In this document: piece after piece, positions 49,450 through 58,760 of the stretch
How the letters are laid out: each line of letters starts with the position of its first letter
Numbering within the stretch: position 1 is the stretch's first letter
Assembly: GCF_011090185.1 (NCBI RefSeq)
Contig: NZ_JAAFGS010000002.1
Span: 186,001 to 250,000 of the forward strand
Reading direction: 5' to 3'
DNA: 64,000 nucleotides
DNA from: Saccharibacillus alkalitolerans
GTDB taxonomy: Bacteria; Bacillota; Bacilli; Paenibacillales; Paenibacillaceae
Notes under the pieces: generated by a model
Databases searched by the model: none
Told to the model about the DNA's origin: nothing
Seen by the model: only the letters and a program-made list of their open reading frames with translations
Position numbers and translations under genes: made by a program

Positions 49450-51255
49450 TCACGTCTCCATAAACGAGTATTGATCGAATGTCTCGTCGTACTGCAAACG
49501 GTAGCGAGTCGACTTTCCGAATTGTTTGCTTTCAAAGACCATTTCGTTCTTTTGTGTCCCGGCGTTGTTCAGCTTATCAATGAACTCGACAAACTTGATG
49601 TATTGGAACTTATCTTTCTTATTTGGGCGATACCCTTGTTTGATGCGAATCAAGAGCGAATACAAAGAGTAATCGATATCGATCGTAGGAATCTCGAAGC
49701 CATCGGCATAATTCGCTCCTTTGGTTCTAAACTGGATTCTCATCATGGTTAAGAATTTGAACAGTTCCGTTTCGGGAAGAGTATTAGCACGTTCGATATG
49801 CGGCTCAATCTCCAGCTTCTGCAGCGCATAATATTGAGTCTGCGGCTGGCCGACTTGTATATAAACCAAGTCGTTGTTCGCTTCGCCGTTCCATTTATAA
49901 ATCGCATCATGGATGTCTTCTCGATACAAACTCACAAGCATCGGCACTTCATGTTTGTTCCAATAGAACAGATAACGCATGAACTGCTCATATGTCTTGT
50001 CCTTGAACGATTGATGTTGTTCTTTCGGAATAAAGTAGTAAAGGTAAACGAAAAGTTTGATCAAGCGCTGTTTGTAAGTCTGCTCTTTATTGTCCCCATT
50101 GCGCCAAGGCGACTGTTGAAATAGAGATCGTGAAAAATACGGCAGTCGAGTGATGCTGATATGATTGGCAAAAAGCCCGGCACCCTCTCGATTGGACTTG
50201 AACTCGATTAAAAACTGGTCAAGCTGTTCCGTACGCATACGAGTCGGATTGATTCGATCGATCGCTTGGTGAATAGCCGACGTATCAACCTTTTCGAAAA
50301 TCTGGAACGGCAGCAGGCAAGCTACATAATCTTGAAAATCCTGTTCGCGTACATATTCGACGATTTTCTTGTGACTCATGTTTTCCATAACGGACGGGAC
50401 AAGCAAGTTGTATACAAAATCCAACAACGCCCGGGTGGAGATGATCAGCTTTTCCTTAACCATGACTTGAATGAGCAGCGTAATGATCTTGTCTTGTACG
50501 TCTTCGTGCTGAAGCAGCTCGTAGTTTTGCATAATCGGATTCTTGGCGGCAATCTCCGAATCTTCTTCTCGATCCCGCAGATAAGCTTGGTAAAAAGGAT
50601 TATCTGCGGTTTGTTGCGTAACCTTCTGGAAAATGCCTTTAATATAATTCGATTTCGGTCCGTCAGCTGTCAACTGATACATGTGATAATCGCTAAAATT
50701 CACGTATTTGAAGATATGATCATCGGGGCTTGCTTCGTCGGCAATGACCGACTCTAAGATTTTCTTTTGATATACATAAGTTTTCAATCTTGAAAAAGCT
50801 TTGCCTTCTTCCGAATCGATAAAGTTGTTCAGGGCGCCGAGGTTGATCGCCAGTACGATATTTTGCGTACCGCCGGCTTGCAAGCCTTCATCGGAGAAAG
50901 GTTGCAGTACCTTCGCCAGCGTCTCAATCGAGGTTCTTTTAGGAGAAAAACTTTCAGTCGCATCGTTATGTAGATAGAAAAGCGACTCATCATTCAAGAA
51001 AGAATGCTTGTTTTTGAGATACGACAGGATATGCGACTTGCCGTCGCCTACCCCGCCGCAAACCAGAATCAAGCGTGGTTCAGCAGAATCATGGGCTTCG
51101 TTGATATGCTGCTCGAGTTCGACTTCTACCGGGCGTTGAATATGCATGTATTGTTTAAAATCACTGAAGCTTTCGAGGTTTTCGACGGCTTCTTTGGATG
51201 ATTGTTTACAGCGTTTTAGGATGTTAATGAGGTGATTCGGTTGAATAGAAGTCAT
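49450..51255 (-). CDS. dptF: DNA phosphorothioation-dependent restriction protein DptF
   Basis: A 601-residue P-loop NTPase. The Walker A is CGGVGDGKSHILSYL (GGVGDGKS at 67-74), followed by a helical AAA-like domain and a C-terminal part with no clear fold. DptF is the first gene of the dptFGH restriction operon; the set acts against unmodified DNA in bacteria with dndACDE. GGAGG lies seven bases before the ATG. The 163-base gap upstream contains no gene and should hold the operon promoter. Confidence 0.9.
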   Translation of the reverse strand: MTSIQPNHLINILKRCKQSSKEAVENLESFSDFKQYMHIQRPVEVELEQHINEAHDSAEPRLILVCGGVGDGKSHILSYLKNKHSFLNDESLFYLHNDATESFSPKRTSIETLAKVLQPFSDEGLQAGGTQNIVLAINLGALNNFIDSEEGKAFSRLKTYVYQKKILESVIADEASPDDHIFKYVNFSDYHMYQLTADGPKSNYIKGIFQKVTQQTADNPFYQAYLRDREEDSEIAAKNPIMQNYELLQHEDVQDKIITLLIQVMVKEKLIISTRALLDFVYNLLVPSVMENMSHKKIVEYVREQDFQDYVACLLPFQIFEKVDTSAIHQAIDRINPTRMRTEQLDQFLIEFKSNREGAGLFANHISITRLPYFSRSLFQQSPWRNGDNKEQTYKQRLIKLFVYLYYFIPKEQHQSFKDKTYEQFMRYLFYWNKHEVPMLVSLYREDIHDAIYKWNGEANNDLVYIQVGQPQTQYYALQKLEIEPHIERANTLPETELFKFLTMMRIQFRTKGANYADGFEIPTIDIDYSLYSLLIRIKQGYRPNKKDKFQYIKFVEFIDKLNNAGTQKNEMVFESKQFGKSTRYRLQYDETFDQYSFMET

Positions 51256-51418
51256 GTAAGGGCCTCCGAACTAAATGTTAGCTATAAGTCAGTACGATAA
51301 TTTCAGTTTCTTTAATACTAACAATTCGCAAATCTACATCCTATCTCCTGTAATAAGGTCATTCTTTTTAAAAATCCATCTTCTTTTACTATATCAATAA
51401 TTACTGGCTACTTGATTG

Positions 51419-53344
51419 TCACCTTTGTTGTAGCTTGAAAATACTACCATTAACGGGCTGCCTACCTTCCAACCACCCAGCAAACCCCTCCGCCTCACAA
51501 TAACTCAAAAATAACCAATCCATCGCCCGCGTCATCCCGATATAAAACAGCGAAACCTCCCGCTCCACGTTCTCCTCCAGCTTAAACGGCATGCTCTCCA
51601 CGTTCACGATAAACACCGCTTTGAAGTCCAGTCCTTTCGAACTGTCGATCGTCGAAAGCTTCACTTTCTCGGCTCCGCGGTCGTAGGCCCGTTTGGACGC
51701 CGTACTCTCCGCGATCCAGTCATGCGGAATCTCCAACCGATCCAGCTCTTTCCGCAGCCGGTCCACGTACGAATACGAATAGCGGTTCCGTATCCGGTAC
51801 AGGATCGCGATATCCGAATAAGGGACCTTTTTCTCCGTATGCAGCTTGCGAATCGCGGCGGCGACCCAGGCGGCTTCTTCATTGAAATTGGCACACTGCT
51901 TGATGATCGGCTCTGCGCCTTTGCGTTTGGTGCTCTGAGGAGGGATGATCTCTACACCTTCGATGCTTGTCCCTTCTTTGACCCGATCCTTCAGCGCCGA
52001 ATGCGTGCGGTAGAAGTCCCAGGCGAAATTGACGATCTGCGACGTGTTGCGGTAGTTAATGCTCAGGATCTTGGAGCGTCCGCGGAAGTCGAGTCCGGTG
52101 CTGGACGACAGGCTCGTTTTCCGTCTGAAAATGTTCTGCGCTTTGTCTTCCACGAGCAGCAGCGACTGCGTTTCCGGGTTTAAGACTTTGCTGAGCAGCT
52201 CCAGCCATTCGGGTTCAAAATCCTGGCCTTCGTCAATTAATATTGCGTCGTATTTCGGCAGGATGGTCTCGCCGCGGTCGATCTTGGGCAGCAGCATTTC
52301 GATGCCGTCGTCCCGGATCTTCAGCGCGTTCCACAGCCATTCGTGAAAAGTCGCCGTTTCGATGTTGTGCTTGGGGGCAATGCCGTTACCGTTTTCGTCC
52401 GTGCTCATAACGGCAAAGTCGAACAAATCCTCCGGCTCTTCCATCATCTTCTCGATCATGGAGCGCAGCACGCGGGACAGCGGGATGCCGTAGCAGAGCA
52501 CGAGGATCTTCCACTCCGGATGATCCTTCGCCAGCAGGCGGGCGCGTGCGGACAGGATGAGCGTCTTGCCGCTGCCGGCGACGCCGCGGATCAAGCGGTT
52601 CTTGTCGCCGATCTGGCGCGCGAGCGATTCCTGATGCAGGTCCATCGCCTGAAGATTATGCAGCGACAGCAGCAGCTGATCGTCGTAATGCGCAGGGGTT
52701 TTGAATTCCGCGCTGATCCGCACTTCGGGGAACAGATGGTAGCGGATCGCTTTGACGTCTTCTTCGCTGAGCAGCTGACTCTGGTGAAAAGGAACGGTGA
52801 ACATGCCGAGCATCCGCTCCAGCAGCTTGACCCCGTCGAAGTCTTCGTGTTCCGTGTCGATATCGTCCCGGGTCAGCAGGAACTGGGGATCGATCACCCG
52901 GTGCAGCTGGTGCTTGACGATATGCGTTTCCCGCATGCGGGTCAGCACGACGCCGAAGCCGAAGCGGAATTTGAGATTGCCGTGATAGGTACCGCCGATT
53001 TTGACGAGACTTTTGTCTTTTTTGAGCTTGTCCGTAATGCGGAACGCGTAACCCCGAGCCTGATGCAGCGGGTTGCTGACCGTGCTCAGCTGGCCCTGGG
53101 TGTTATAGACGCGCCATTCGTCGGGATAAAGTTCGTACAGCGTGCTCTCGGTATAGTCTTTCACTTCCAGCACGAGCATGCCGAGGTCCGGGCCGATCAC
53201 GACGTAGTCGGGGCGCCGGCCGCCGATTTGGGGTTCGTAGTAGACGATGTAATCGTCGGGAAGGTGTTCGCGGAGCGTATGGAACAGCAGGCGTTCGCCC
53301 GCCGTAGCTTTCTTGGGGATGGTTTCCGGGATCATATAAGCCAT
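51419..53344 (-). CDS. NERD-domain UvrD/Rep-like helicase
   Basis: A 641-residue protein. Residues about 12-115 form a NERD nuclease-related domain (GERLLFHTLREHLPD, RRPDYVVIGPDLGMLVLEVKDY with the D-x(n)-E-x-K pattern). Residues about 245-630 are a superfamily 1 helicase: RGVAGSGKT (Lys260), AILIDEGQDF, SINYRNTSQI, TIDSSKGLDFKAVFIVN and FYIGMTRAMDWLFL. Proteins of this layout are found in defence loci and as stand-alone DNA repair helicases. GGGAG lies nine bases before the ATG. It ends 163 bases upstream of dptF on the same strand, and its GC-richer codons differ from the dpt genes. Confidence 0.87.
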   Translation of the reverse strand: MAYMIPETIPKKATAGERLLFHTLREHLPDDYIVYYEPQIGGRRPDYVVIGPDLGMLVLEVKDYTESTLYELYPDEWRVYNTQGQLSTVSNPLHQARGYAFRITDKLKKDKSLVKIGGTYHGNLKFRFGFGVVLTRMRETHIVKHQLHRVIDPQFLLTRDDIDTEHEDFDGVKLLERMLGMFTVPFHQSQLLSEEDVKAIRYHLFPEVRISAEFKTPAHYDDQLLLSLHNLQAMDLHQESLARQIGDKNRLIRGVAGSGKTLILSARARLLAKDHPEWKILVLCYGIPLSRVLRSMIEKMMEEPEDLFDFAVMSTDENGNGIAPKHNIETATFHEWLWNALKIRDDGIEMLLPKIDRGETILPKYDAILIDEGQDFEPEWLELLSKVLNPETQSLLLVEDKAQNIFRRKTSLSSSTGLDFRGRSKILSINYRNTSQIVNFAWDFYRTHSALKDRVKEGTSIEGVEIIPPQSTKRKGAEPIIKQCANFNEEAAWVAAAIRKLHTEKKVPYSDIAILYRIRNRYSYSYVDRLRKELDRLEIPHDWIAESTASKRAYDRGAEKVKLSTIDSSKGLDFKAVFIVNVESMPFKLEENVEREVSLFYIGMTRAMDWLFLSYCEAEGFAGWLEGRQPVNGSIFKLQQR

Positions 53345-53618
53345 AGGTTGTCACTCCCTGATGATGTCAGATCCCGTTGAAGGTCCGGTGCTTCCGGAAT
53401 CTGGCGAGATGATGGGACGGCCCGGATTCACAGAGTCCGCGCCGCCTAATATAAAGGGGCAGTTCACGATTGCGCATGTCTAATGTCATGGGTCATAAGA
53501 CTTTGCTTGCTGTCCTTATTGTACTTGGTCTGGGCGGAAATGGGAATCCGATTCACGAAGAAATAACAATTTTAGGCTCGAATTCATTCGAATAACTATT
53601 CTTCTCTTTAACTTTTAG

Positions 53619-53822
53619 GTGTTCCGACGCGTCTATGGAGAGGGCTGCCTGCTCCCGGAAAAGACCGCGCTGCCGGCCGCTATAGGTACGGTGGCTCCGA
53701 TCTACCTGGTGCACGCTCTGGTCGATCTGAAATACGTGCGCGGAACGAAAAAGCATGTCGTGTCGGGAATTATGGCTGCCGTACACGCGGTGCTGGCGAT
53801 CGCGCTGTTTTTGTTCCGCTGA
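53619..53822 (+). pseudogene. possible remnant of a small membrane protein
   Basis: A GTG-started frame of 67 codons. The C-terminal 45 residues look like two membrane helices (AIGTVAPIYLVHALVDL and MAAVHAVLAIALFLF) separated by a short basic loop, but the first 15 residues look untranslated and no ribosome site is present. It lies alone in the 528-base gap (53345-53872) between the NERD helicase and mcrC; the rest of the gap is partly AT-rich (53560-53615) and shows nothing else. It could be the 3' end of a gene broken when the island was assembled. Confidence 0.35.
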
Positions 53823-53872
53823 ACGGGCTGCGCGGAACCGCCGCAGCCGCGTTCGAGTTTGGACGCTACCTT

Positions 53873-55213
53873 TTAACTTTCCGCAAGCAGTATGCTATGG
53901 ATCGCTTCGTCCACGCACTGCTCCCCCAGCTCCAGATCCAGCAGCATCACCTCTACTTTCACTCCGTCCCCGCTGTCGTATTCGACCGGGGTTTTGAAGC
54001 TGTCTTCCGAATTCGCTCGGGGATACAGCAGAACCACTTTCTTCGCGCCGTACTTTTTCCCGTACGCGTACATCTGATACATGTCCGACTGCGAGATGCC
54101 GTAATCCCGCCCATACCGCCGGGACAGCATTTTCCACTTCGTATCCATCACGATCGTGCCGGACGGAGTTCCCCGCAGCACGATGTCCGGTCTCAGCGGA
54201 AAACGCGCCGGTTCTTCGAACAGCTTATGCGCCGTATCCTGCGTGCTCACCTGTACGGAAGACTCGGCGAAGCGGCGCTTCAGCAGCAGAGCGACATAAC
54301 GTTCGAAGATTCGCTCCATCGGGAAGAGCAGCGCATAGGCGCGGTCGGCTCCCCCGAGCGGGGTGAAGCTTCTGCTGTCGAGGAAAATGCGGCACCAATC
54401 CAGCACGGTCCGGTACTCCTGCATATTGCGGTCCATGGACACTTTGTCCCACTCCCGCGCCGGATCAGCGCAGGACGGGACGGTGTCGAACGCGTCCAGC
54501 AGCATCCGCAGTTCTTTTTGAATGCGGCTGCTGCCGGTCAGACGAATCAGCCGCTCGAGCGTCGTCTTGATCAGCCGGTTCTCCGGCCGGTCGATGCCGA
54601 ACTCGTCGTAACGGATATAGAAACGTTCCCGATGCACGGCATTGTGCCGGATATGCGCCGAGACCTGAAGTTTGCCTTTGTAGAAACGTTCGTTGTCCTC
54701 GTGCTCGCGGTAATCCGACTTCAAGCCCCGCTTGACCAGCAGCAGCGCTTCTTCGGCGAACATGCGGATAAAGATATCGAGCAGCGTGCCGCGCGACGTG
54801 CCGAGGCCGGTCTGCCGCGAGACTTTGCTGGGAATATCGCCGATCGTGCGCAGCATATGCAGGAACGTCCGCCGCGCCCGTTCGGCCGACTGCTCGGGGT
54901 TCTCCGCACGGCGGTCGTACAGCTTGGGCAGAATCTCGACGACGCTGCCGTCCGGCAGGGCGATCATGCCCACGTAATTGCGGGCGGTAATCGTGCGGCC
55001 TGCTCCCGGGCGGCTGCCCAGGGCAAGCAGCATCGAGGGATCGTCGAGCGGGTCGCCGGCCGTCGGAGTCTCGAGGATGAATTTTTCCAACTGATCGAAC
55101 GTCTTCTCGGGCAGACCTACATAACCGTACGCGTTAACGCCCGCTCCCCGGCACAGCGTGTCGTATTCCCTCAGCGTGAAGGCTGCGCCCCGAGCTGACG
55201 GTCGCGCATTCAC
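53873..55213 (-). CDS. mcrC: McrC-family restriction nuclease subunit
   Basis: A 446-residue protein. The N-terminus (FTLREYDTLCRG) and middle (YRTVLDWCRIFL, LLFPMERIFERYVALLL) fit McrC. The nuclease motif is PDIVLRGTPSGTIVMDTKW, a PD-(D/E)XK pattern with Asp and the D-T-K element. McrC cuts DNA carrying modified cytosine when activated by McrB. The start is a GTG overlapping the mcrB stop (GTGA), so the pair is translationally coupled. Confidence 0.88.
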   Translation of the reverse strand: MNARPSARGAAFTLREYDTLCRGAGVNAYGYVGLPEKTFDQLEKFILETPTAGDPLDDPSMLLALGSRPGAGRTITARNYVGMIALPDGSVVEILPKLYDRRAENPEQSAERARRTFLHMLRTIGDIPSKVSRQTGLGTSRGTLLDIFIRMFAEEALLLVKRGLKSDYREHEDNERFYKGKLQVSAHIRHNAVHRERFYIRYDEFGIDRPENRLIKTTLERLIRLTGSSRIQKELRMLLDAFDTVPSCADPAREWDKVSMDRNMQEYRTVLDWCRIFLDSRSFTPLGGADRAYALLFPMERIFERYVALLLKRRFAESSVQVSTQDTAHKLFEEPARFPLRPDIVLRGTPSGTIVMDTKWKMLSRRYGRDYGISQSDMYQMYAYGKKYGAKKVVLLYPRANSEDSFKTPVEYDSGDGVKVEVMLLDLELGEQCVDEAIHSILLAES

Positions 55214-57141
55214 GGCTGCACCGCCGCGTTCGCCGCAGATCGATTTTCGTAAATGCCCCGGTAAGCTTCCTCCCGCTTGAACGCTTCCGCATTGATGCGG
55301 TACGTCTTGCGCTCGTCCGCGTAACGGTCTCCGCCGCTGCCGAACAGATCGTTTGCGTTAATGGCGACTTCCGTGATGAAGCGATCCCGCTCGTCGGCTT
55401 TGCGGTTATCTCCGAGCACCAGACGAATCTTCTCGTAGTCGTCGTAGAAATACTCCTGCAGCAGCGGAATGACGGCATGTTCGAACAGCTGCCCCAGCTT
55501 TTCGAGCGTCGGTTCGTTCTTCAAACCCAAGAAATACGCATGTCCCAGCATATGCTCGCGGTCGTACAGCGCTTCGATTCTCCGGTTGATCATATCCAGC
55601 ATTTTTTCCAGATCCAGCCCCGTGCCGTCGATCTGGAGCGAGGACAGAAGCTGCGGCCGCGGCATCATCTCGGCAAAAGCGAACCGGCGGCGCAGCGCGG
55701 TATCCAGCCGGGCGATGGAACGGTCCGCCGTGTTCATCGTGGCGAGCAGGTAGACGTTATTCGGCACGCCGAAAAGCTCTCCCGAGTACGGCAGCTGCAG
55801 GCTGGTCGCCTCCCGCATGCCCAGACGTTTGGAAGGCTCGATCAGGGTGATCAGCTCGCCGAAGATCTTGGAGATATTCCCGCGGTTGACTTCGTCGATG
55901 ATGAAGACGTAGTTGTTGGGGTTCTCGCGGGCGACGGACTGAGGCAGGGCCGCTTGGTGCTCTTGCAAGATGGACAGCACATTATTGAGAGTGACCCTGT
56001 GCAGGCGATAAACCGAAGATAATGTAAGCTTTACGCCGCCGTTCATCTCCACCACGTTTATATTCACATCGTCTCCCTTGAGAAGCCAATTCACTTTTCG
56101 GGTGCGTTTATAACTGTCCAGATCTTCGCGCCACTCATAATCCCCTGCAACGACTCCGATCGCTCCGATATGTTTCTCGTCTTTGAGCACAAGCACAATA
56201 TCGCCCTGCTGCATTTCATTCACGAACGCGTTGATCACGCCTTTGCCGCCGTTTGCATATACAGTAGCCTCGTTCACGTTCTCCCCGTACTCGTCCCAAC
56301 CTAAGCGGATCATTCCATGTTCGTAGCAGTAACGTTTGATAACGCCTTTGTCTTTGGAATCTCCCAGCGAAACTTTCCAGATAACAGGCTCTTCTCGAAT
56401 GCCGTAGTCATTATCGGCTGCCACTATAGGTTCGCCGGCTTTCTCGCAGAACCGTTTGAATATACCGGGTTCGATCTTGTAAGAAATATCGCCCGAGTCT
56501 GCGCCCGTTTCTTCGGCATTCGCCATGACCGGCTTGATCCCTTCCATAAACTCCTCGTAACCGTAGGATTGGTGGAACGTGGTAAAAACGATCTGTCCGG
56601 CTGCTTTATATTTGTCGTAGCGAGTCTTGACTTGTTCGTATCCCCCGTCCGCCCCCGCTTCTTCCACTATATCCTGCAGCGGTTTGTTTTCGATCATGGC
56701 GACGGCGTAGATCACCGTGTGATACGTCTTGCCTGTTCCGGGAGGGCCGTAGAGGATGATGTTTTTGTCGTGGTACGCTTCCTCAGAGGAATTAGATCGA
56801 GCGGATTCGGTCATGGCTGCATGCTCCTTGTCTTCAAGAAATTCTTTGTAAAACTTCAGCCCTTGCGTAAAATCCTGAGTACGGGCTTTGCGATCGATCT
56901 CTTCAAACCCTTCCGCTGTGGTAATAATGGCCTTCACTTTCACATAACGATCGTATTCGCCGATTTCGAACATATTGGTCGTTTCCAGCGCAGACGCTTC
57001 TTTCAACTTTTTAGCGGCTCCCGCCAGAGCTACGGCGTAATCACTGATCGTCTTCGGAGCGTAAGGCCTTCCGTTACCCTGCTTCTTATTCAACATCCAT
57101 TTTTCGAATTCGTTTCTGCGCAAAATTGCTTGTTCGTTCAT
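55210..57141 (-). CDS. mcrB: McrB-family GTPase with an EVE/PUA-like insert
   Basis: A 643-residue AAA+ protein. Residues 1-110 form a helical domain resembling SAM-like DNA-binding domains of recombinases (RRNEFEKWMLNKKQ, APKTISDYAVAL, GLKFYKEFL). The Walker A is GPPGTGKT (132-139). Between it and the Walker B VFIIDEVNRGN (412-422) lies an inserted domain (about 250-385: IWKVSLGDSKDKG, MIRLGWDEYGENV, GDIVLVLKDEKHIGAIGVV), which looks like an EVE/PUA domain able to read modified bases. MNTADRSIARLD and LRRRFAFAEMMP follow as usual. GAGGAG lies upstream of the ATG at MNEQAIL. It forms a coupled pair with mcrC. Confidence 0.87.
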   Translation of the reverse strand: MNEQAILRRNEFEKWMLNKKQGNGRPYAPKTISDYAVALAGAAKKLKEASALETTNMFEIGEYDRYVKVKAIITTAEGFEEIDRKARTQDFTQGLKFYKEFLEDKEHAAMTESARSNSSEEAYHDKNIILYGPPGTGKTYHTVIYAVAMIENKPLQDIVEEAGADGGYEQVKTRYDKYKAAGQIVFTTFHQSYGYEEFMEGIKPVMANAEETGADSGDISYKIEPGIFKRFCEKAGEPIVAADNDYGIREEPVIWKVSLGDSKDKGVIKRYCYEHGMIRLGWDEYGENVNEATVYANGGKGVINAFVNEMQQGDIVLVLKDEKHIGAIGVVAGDYEWREDLDSYKRTRKVNWLLKGDDVNINVVEMNGGVKLTLSSVYRLHRVTLNNVLSILQEHQAALPQSVARENPNNYVFIIDEVNRGNISKIFGELITLIEPSKRLGMREATSLQLPYSGELFGVPNNVYLLATMNTADRSIARLDTALRRRFAFAEMMPRPQLLSSLQIDGTGLDLEKMLDMINRRIEALYDREHMLGHAYFLGLKNEPTLEKLGQLFEHAVIPLLQEYFYDDYEKIRLVLGDNRKADERDRFITEVAINANDLFGSGGDRYADERKTYRINAEAFKREEAYRGIYENRSAANAAVQP

Positions 57142-57460
57142 TTCTTTTTCTCCTCTGTTAGGCATCTGTCATTCGATCTTCGCTCCGGACTCGAATTCCA
57201 TCGGTTTGTTTTCTCTCGGACAGATCGGACAGCCGGACGGCGAATCCGGGTACGGATTGTCCATCATGCTTCTATAACGCATCGATCTCGGTAAACGTTG
57301 CCCTGTTCAGAAACGAATTTTCATCGTCCTCCCGATCTCCGCTCCGTTTAAATTATAACAGGAATTTCATGCATATATTCCCTTATGTGTAACCTTTCCG
57401 CTGCTCGACGCGTATTGTTCATAGAAACGAAGCATTCCAAGCCGAAAGCGAGTGAACCCC
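57142..57460. other. divergent intergenic region, right edge of the defence island
   Basis: 319 bases between mcrB and the first gene of the right flank. The part near 57340-57390 is AT-rich and should contain both promoters; a TATAAT-like box faces mcrB near 57345 without a clear -35 partner. No direct repeat, tRNA end or recombinase site was seen. Confidence 0.4.
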
Positions 57461-57826
57461 ATGACCCTTCTTCCTTTTCTGATCGTGATTGTCGTCGTCC
57501 TCGGAATCTATACGCTGGTTCACCGGATGATCGTGCGCGGAGAAGACCGGCGGACCCTTCGGGATTTGGGCGGAAGGCCCAGCCTCTATGCGTATATCGC
57601 CAATATCGTGATGATCGTCGCGATTGCCGTCTTGACGTTTTCGGAGCTGGACAAAGATATCAAGTTCTGGGCGATGCTCGGCATCGTGGCGCTGTTCGCG
57701 CTGGCACAGGCCCTACTGGAACGCAGGTACCTGCCGAATACCCGCAGGCATATCGCGACGCTGCTGTCTTTCGGCATTCTGCTGGCTTTGTTCGCGGCTT
57801 ACATGGCATGGAACCCGCTGCCTTGA
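57461..57826 (+). CDS. small membrane protein, paralog of the next gene (DUF4181-like)
   Basis: A 121-residue protein with about four membrane helices (LLPFLIVIVVVLGIYTLV, IANIVMIVAIAVLTF, WAMLGIVALFALAQALL, LLSFGILLALFAAYMAW). It shares with the following gene the order R.xRR...LxR.xxYxY and the segment ERRYLPNTRRH, so the two are tandem duplicates. The layout recalls DUF4181 proteins of Bacilli; function unknown. The ATG has only a weak site (GCGAG); a GTG three codons upstream is possible. Confidence 0.6.
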   Translation: MTLLPFLIVIVVVLGIYTLVHRMIVRGEDRRTLRDLGGRPSLYAYIANIVMIVAIAVLTFSELDKDIKFWAMLGIVALFALAQALLERRYLPNTRRHIATLLSFGILLALFAAYMAWNPLP

Positions 57827-57869
57827 CGGCAGTGCTGGACCATGCTCTAACGAATAGGAGGTCTAACCG

Positions 57870-58241
57870 ATGAATCCGACGTCGTTCCCCATCATTGCTT
57901 TCGGCAATCTGATCGTGATCCTGCTGGTCCATGCCGTCTTTCCGCGCTTTATCGTGACGGGCCCGGACCGGCGGCAGATGAAAGACGTACCCCGCTTGAA
58001 AAGGTATACGTACGGCCTCACATTCGGCGCGCTGGCGCTGCTGGGCGTGGTGATCTTCGGGGATCTGCCTCCGGTTCAAACGGATCTGCTCGCGTTTGCG
58101 ATCGTGCTCTCGCTGGGCTTGATCTTCATGTATTTGGAGAAAAAGTACCTGCCGAATACCCGCCGCCATCTGGTCACGCTCTGCTGGATCGGCTGCTTTT
58201 GCGCAGTTTGCGGCCTGTATGCCTGGGCGACCTATTTCTGA
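57870..58241 (+). CDS. small membrane protein, second paralog (DUF4181-like)
   Basis: A 123-residue protein with about four membrane helices. It contains DRRQMKDVPRLKRYTYG and EKKYLPNTRRH, matching the upstream paralog. AGGAGG lies eight bases before the ATG. A shortened, startless copy of this gene is present 520 bases downstream. Function unknown. Confidence 0.65.
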   Translation: MNPTSFPIIAFGNLIVILLVHAVFPRFIVTGPDRRQMKDVPRLKRYTYGLTFGALALLGVVIFGDLPPVQTDLLAFAIVLSLGLIFMYLEKKYLPNTRRHLVTLCWIGCFCAVCGLYAWATYF

Positions 58242-58328
58242 TTCCGGCTTCGTCGATACTTTTTCGCGTTTTCCTCCGTCTTATTTAAGGGGCGAACCGC
58301 CTCATTTCGATCAACGGAGGAATGCCGA

Positions 58329-58760
58329 GTGAGATCCGCACGCACTGCCGACAAAAAAGTCCGTCCGGGCAAGCGAATCGTCCTGCTGTCGATAACGGCG
58401 ATTCTGCTTGCCGCGGCCCTGTTCTGCTTTTTCAAGCTGAAGCCCGTCTGGGAATCGATGCGGCCGCTGGTCGTTACGCTGGACAACCGCTCCGGCTCGG
58501 AGCTCGTATCGGTGGAGCTGTCCGTCGACGGCCAACAGTCGCGGTACGGCTACGAACGGAAGATCCCGGCCGGCGAGAAGCGCAATATCCGCCCGGAACT
58601 GAGCCTTGACAGCGCGGGTTCCGTGAAGCTGCGGGCCGTCGACGCCGAAGGGCGCGCGTATACCGGAACGGTATGCGGCTATACGGATCGGCTGACCGGC
58701 TCTTCGGCCGTGACGATCGGGAAGGACGGGCAGGTATCCGTCCGGGATGAATGCATGTAG
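58329..58760 (+). CDS. membrane-anchored extracellular protein, function unknown
   Basis: A 143-residue protein starting at a GTG with GGAGG eight bases upstream. Basic N-terminus (RSARTADKKVRPGKR), one membrane helix (IVLLSITAILLAAALFCFF) and a soluble outside domain with a beta pattern (LVVTLDNRSGSELVSVELSVDG). Family not recognised. It sits between the intact and the decayed DUF4181-like copies. Confidence 0.6.
   Translation: MRSARTADKKVRPGKRIVLLSITAILLAAALFCFFKLKPVWESMRPLVVTLDNRSGSELVSVELSVDGQQSRYGYERKIPAGEKRNIRPELSLDSAGSVKLRAVDAEGRAYTGTVCGYTDRLTGSSAVTIGKDGQVSVRDECM

Noticed and set aside
53897-55198. Plus-strand frame opposite mcrC
   Set aside because: Shadow frame; mcrC has nuclease motif and coupling to mcrB.
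24187-57141. Prophage or integrative element with integrase and attachment sites
   Set aside because: No recombinase, phage structural gene, tRNA end or flanking direct repeat was seen; the SAM-like start of McrB is only a short helical domain.
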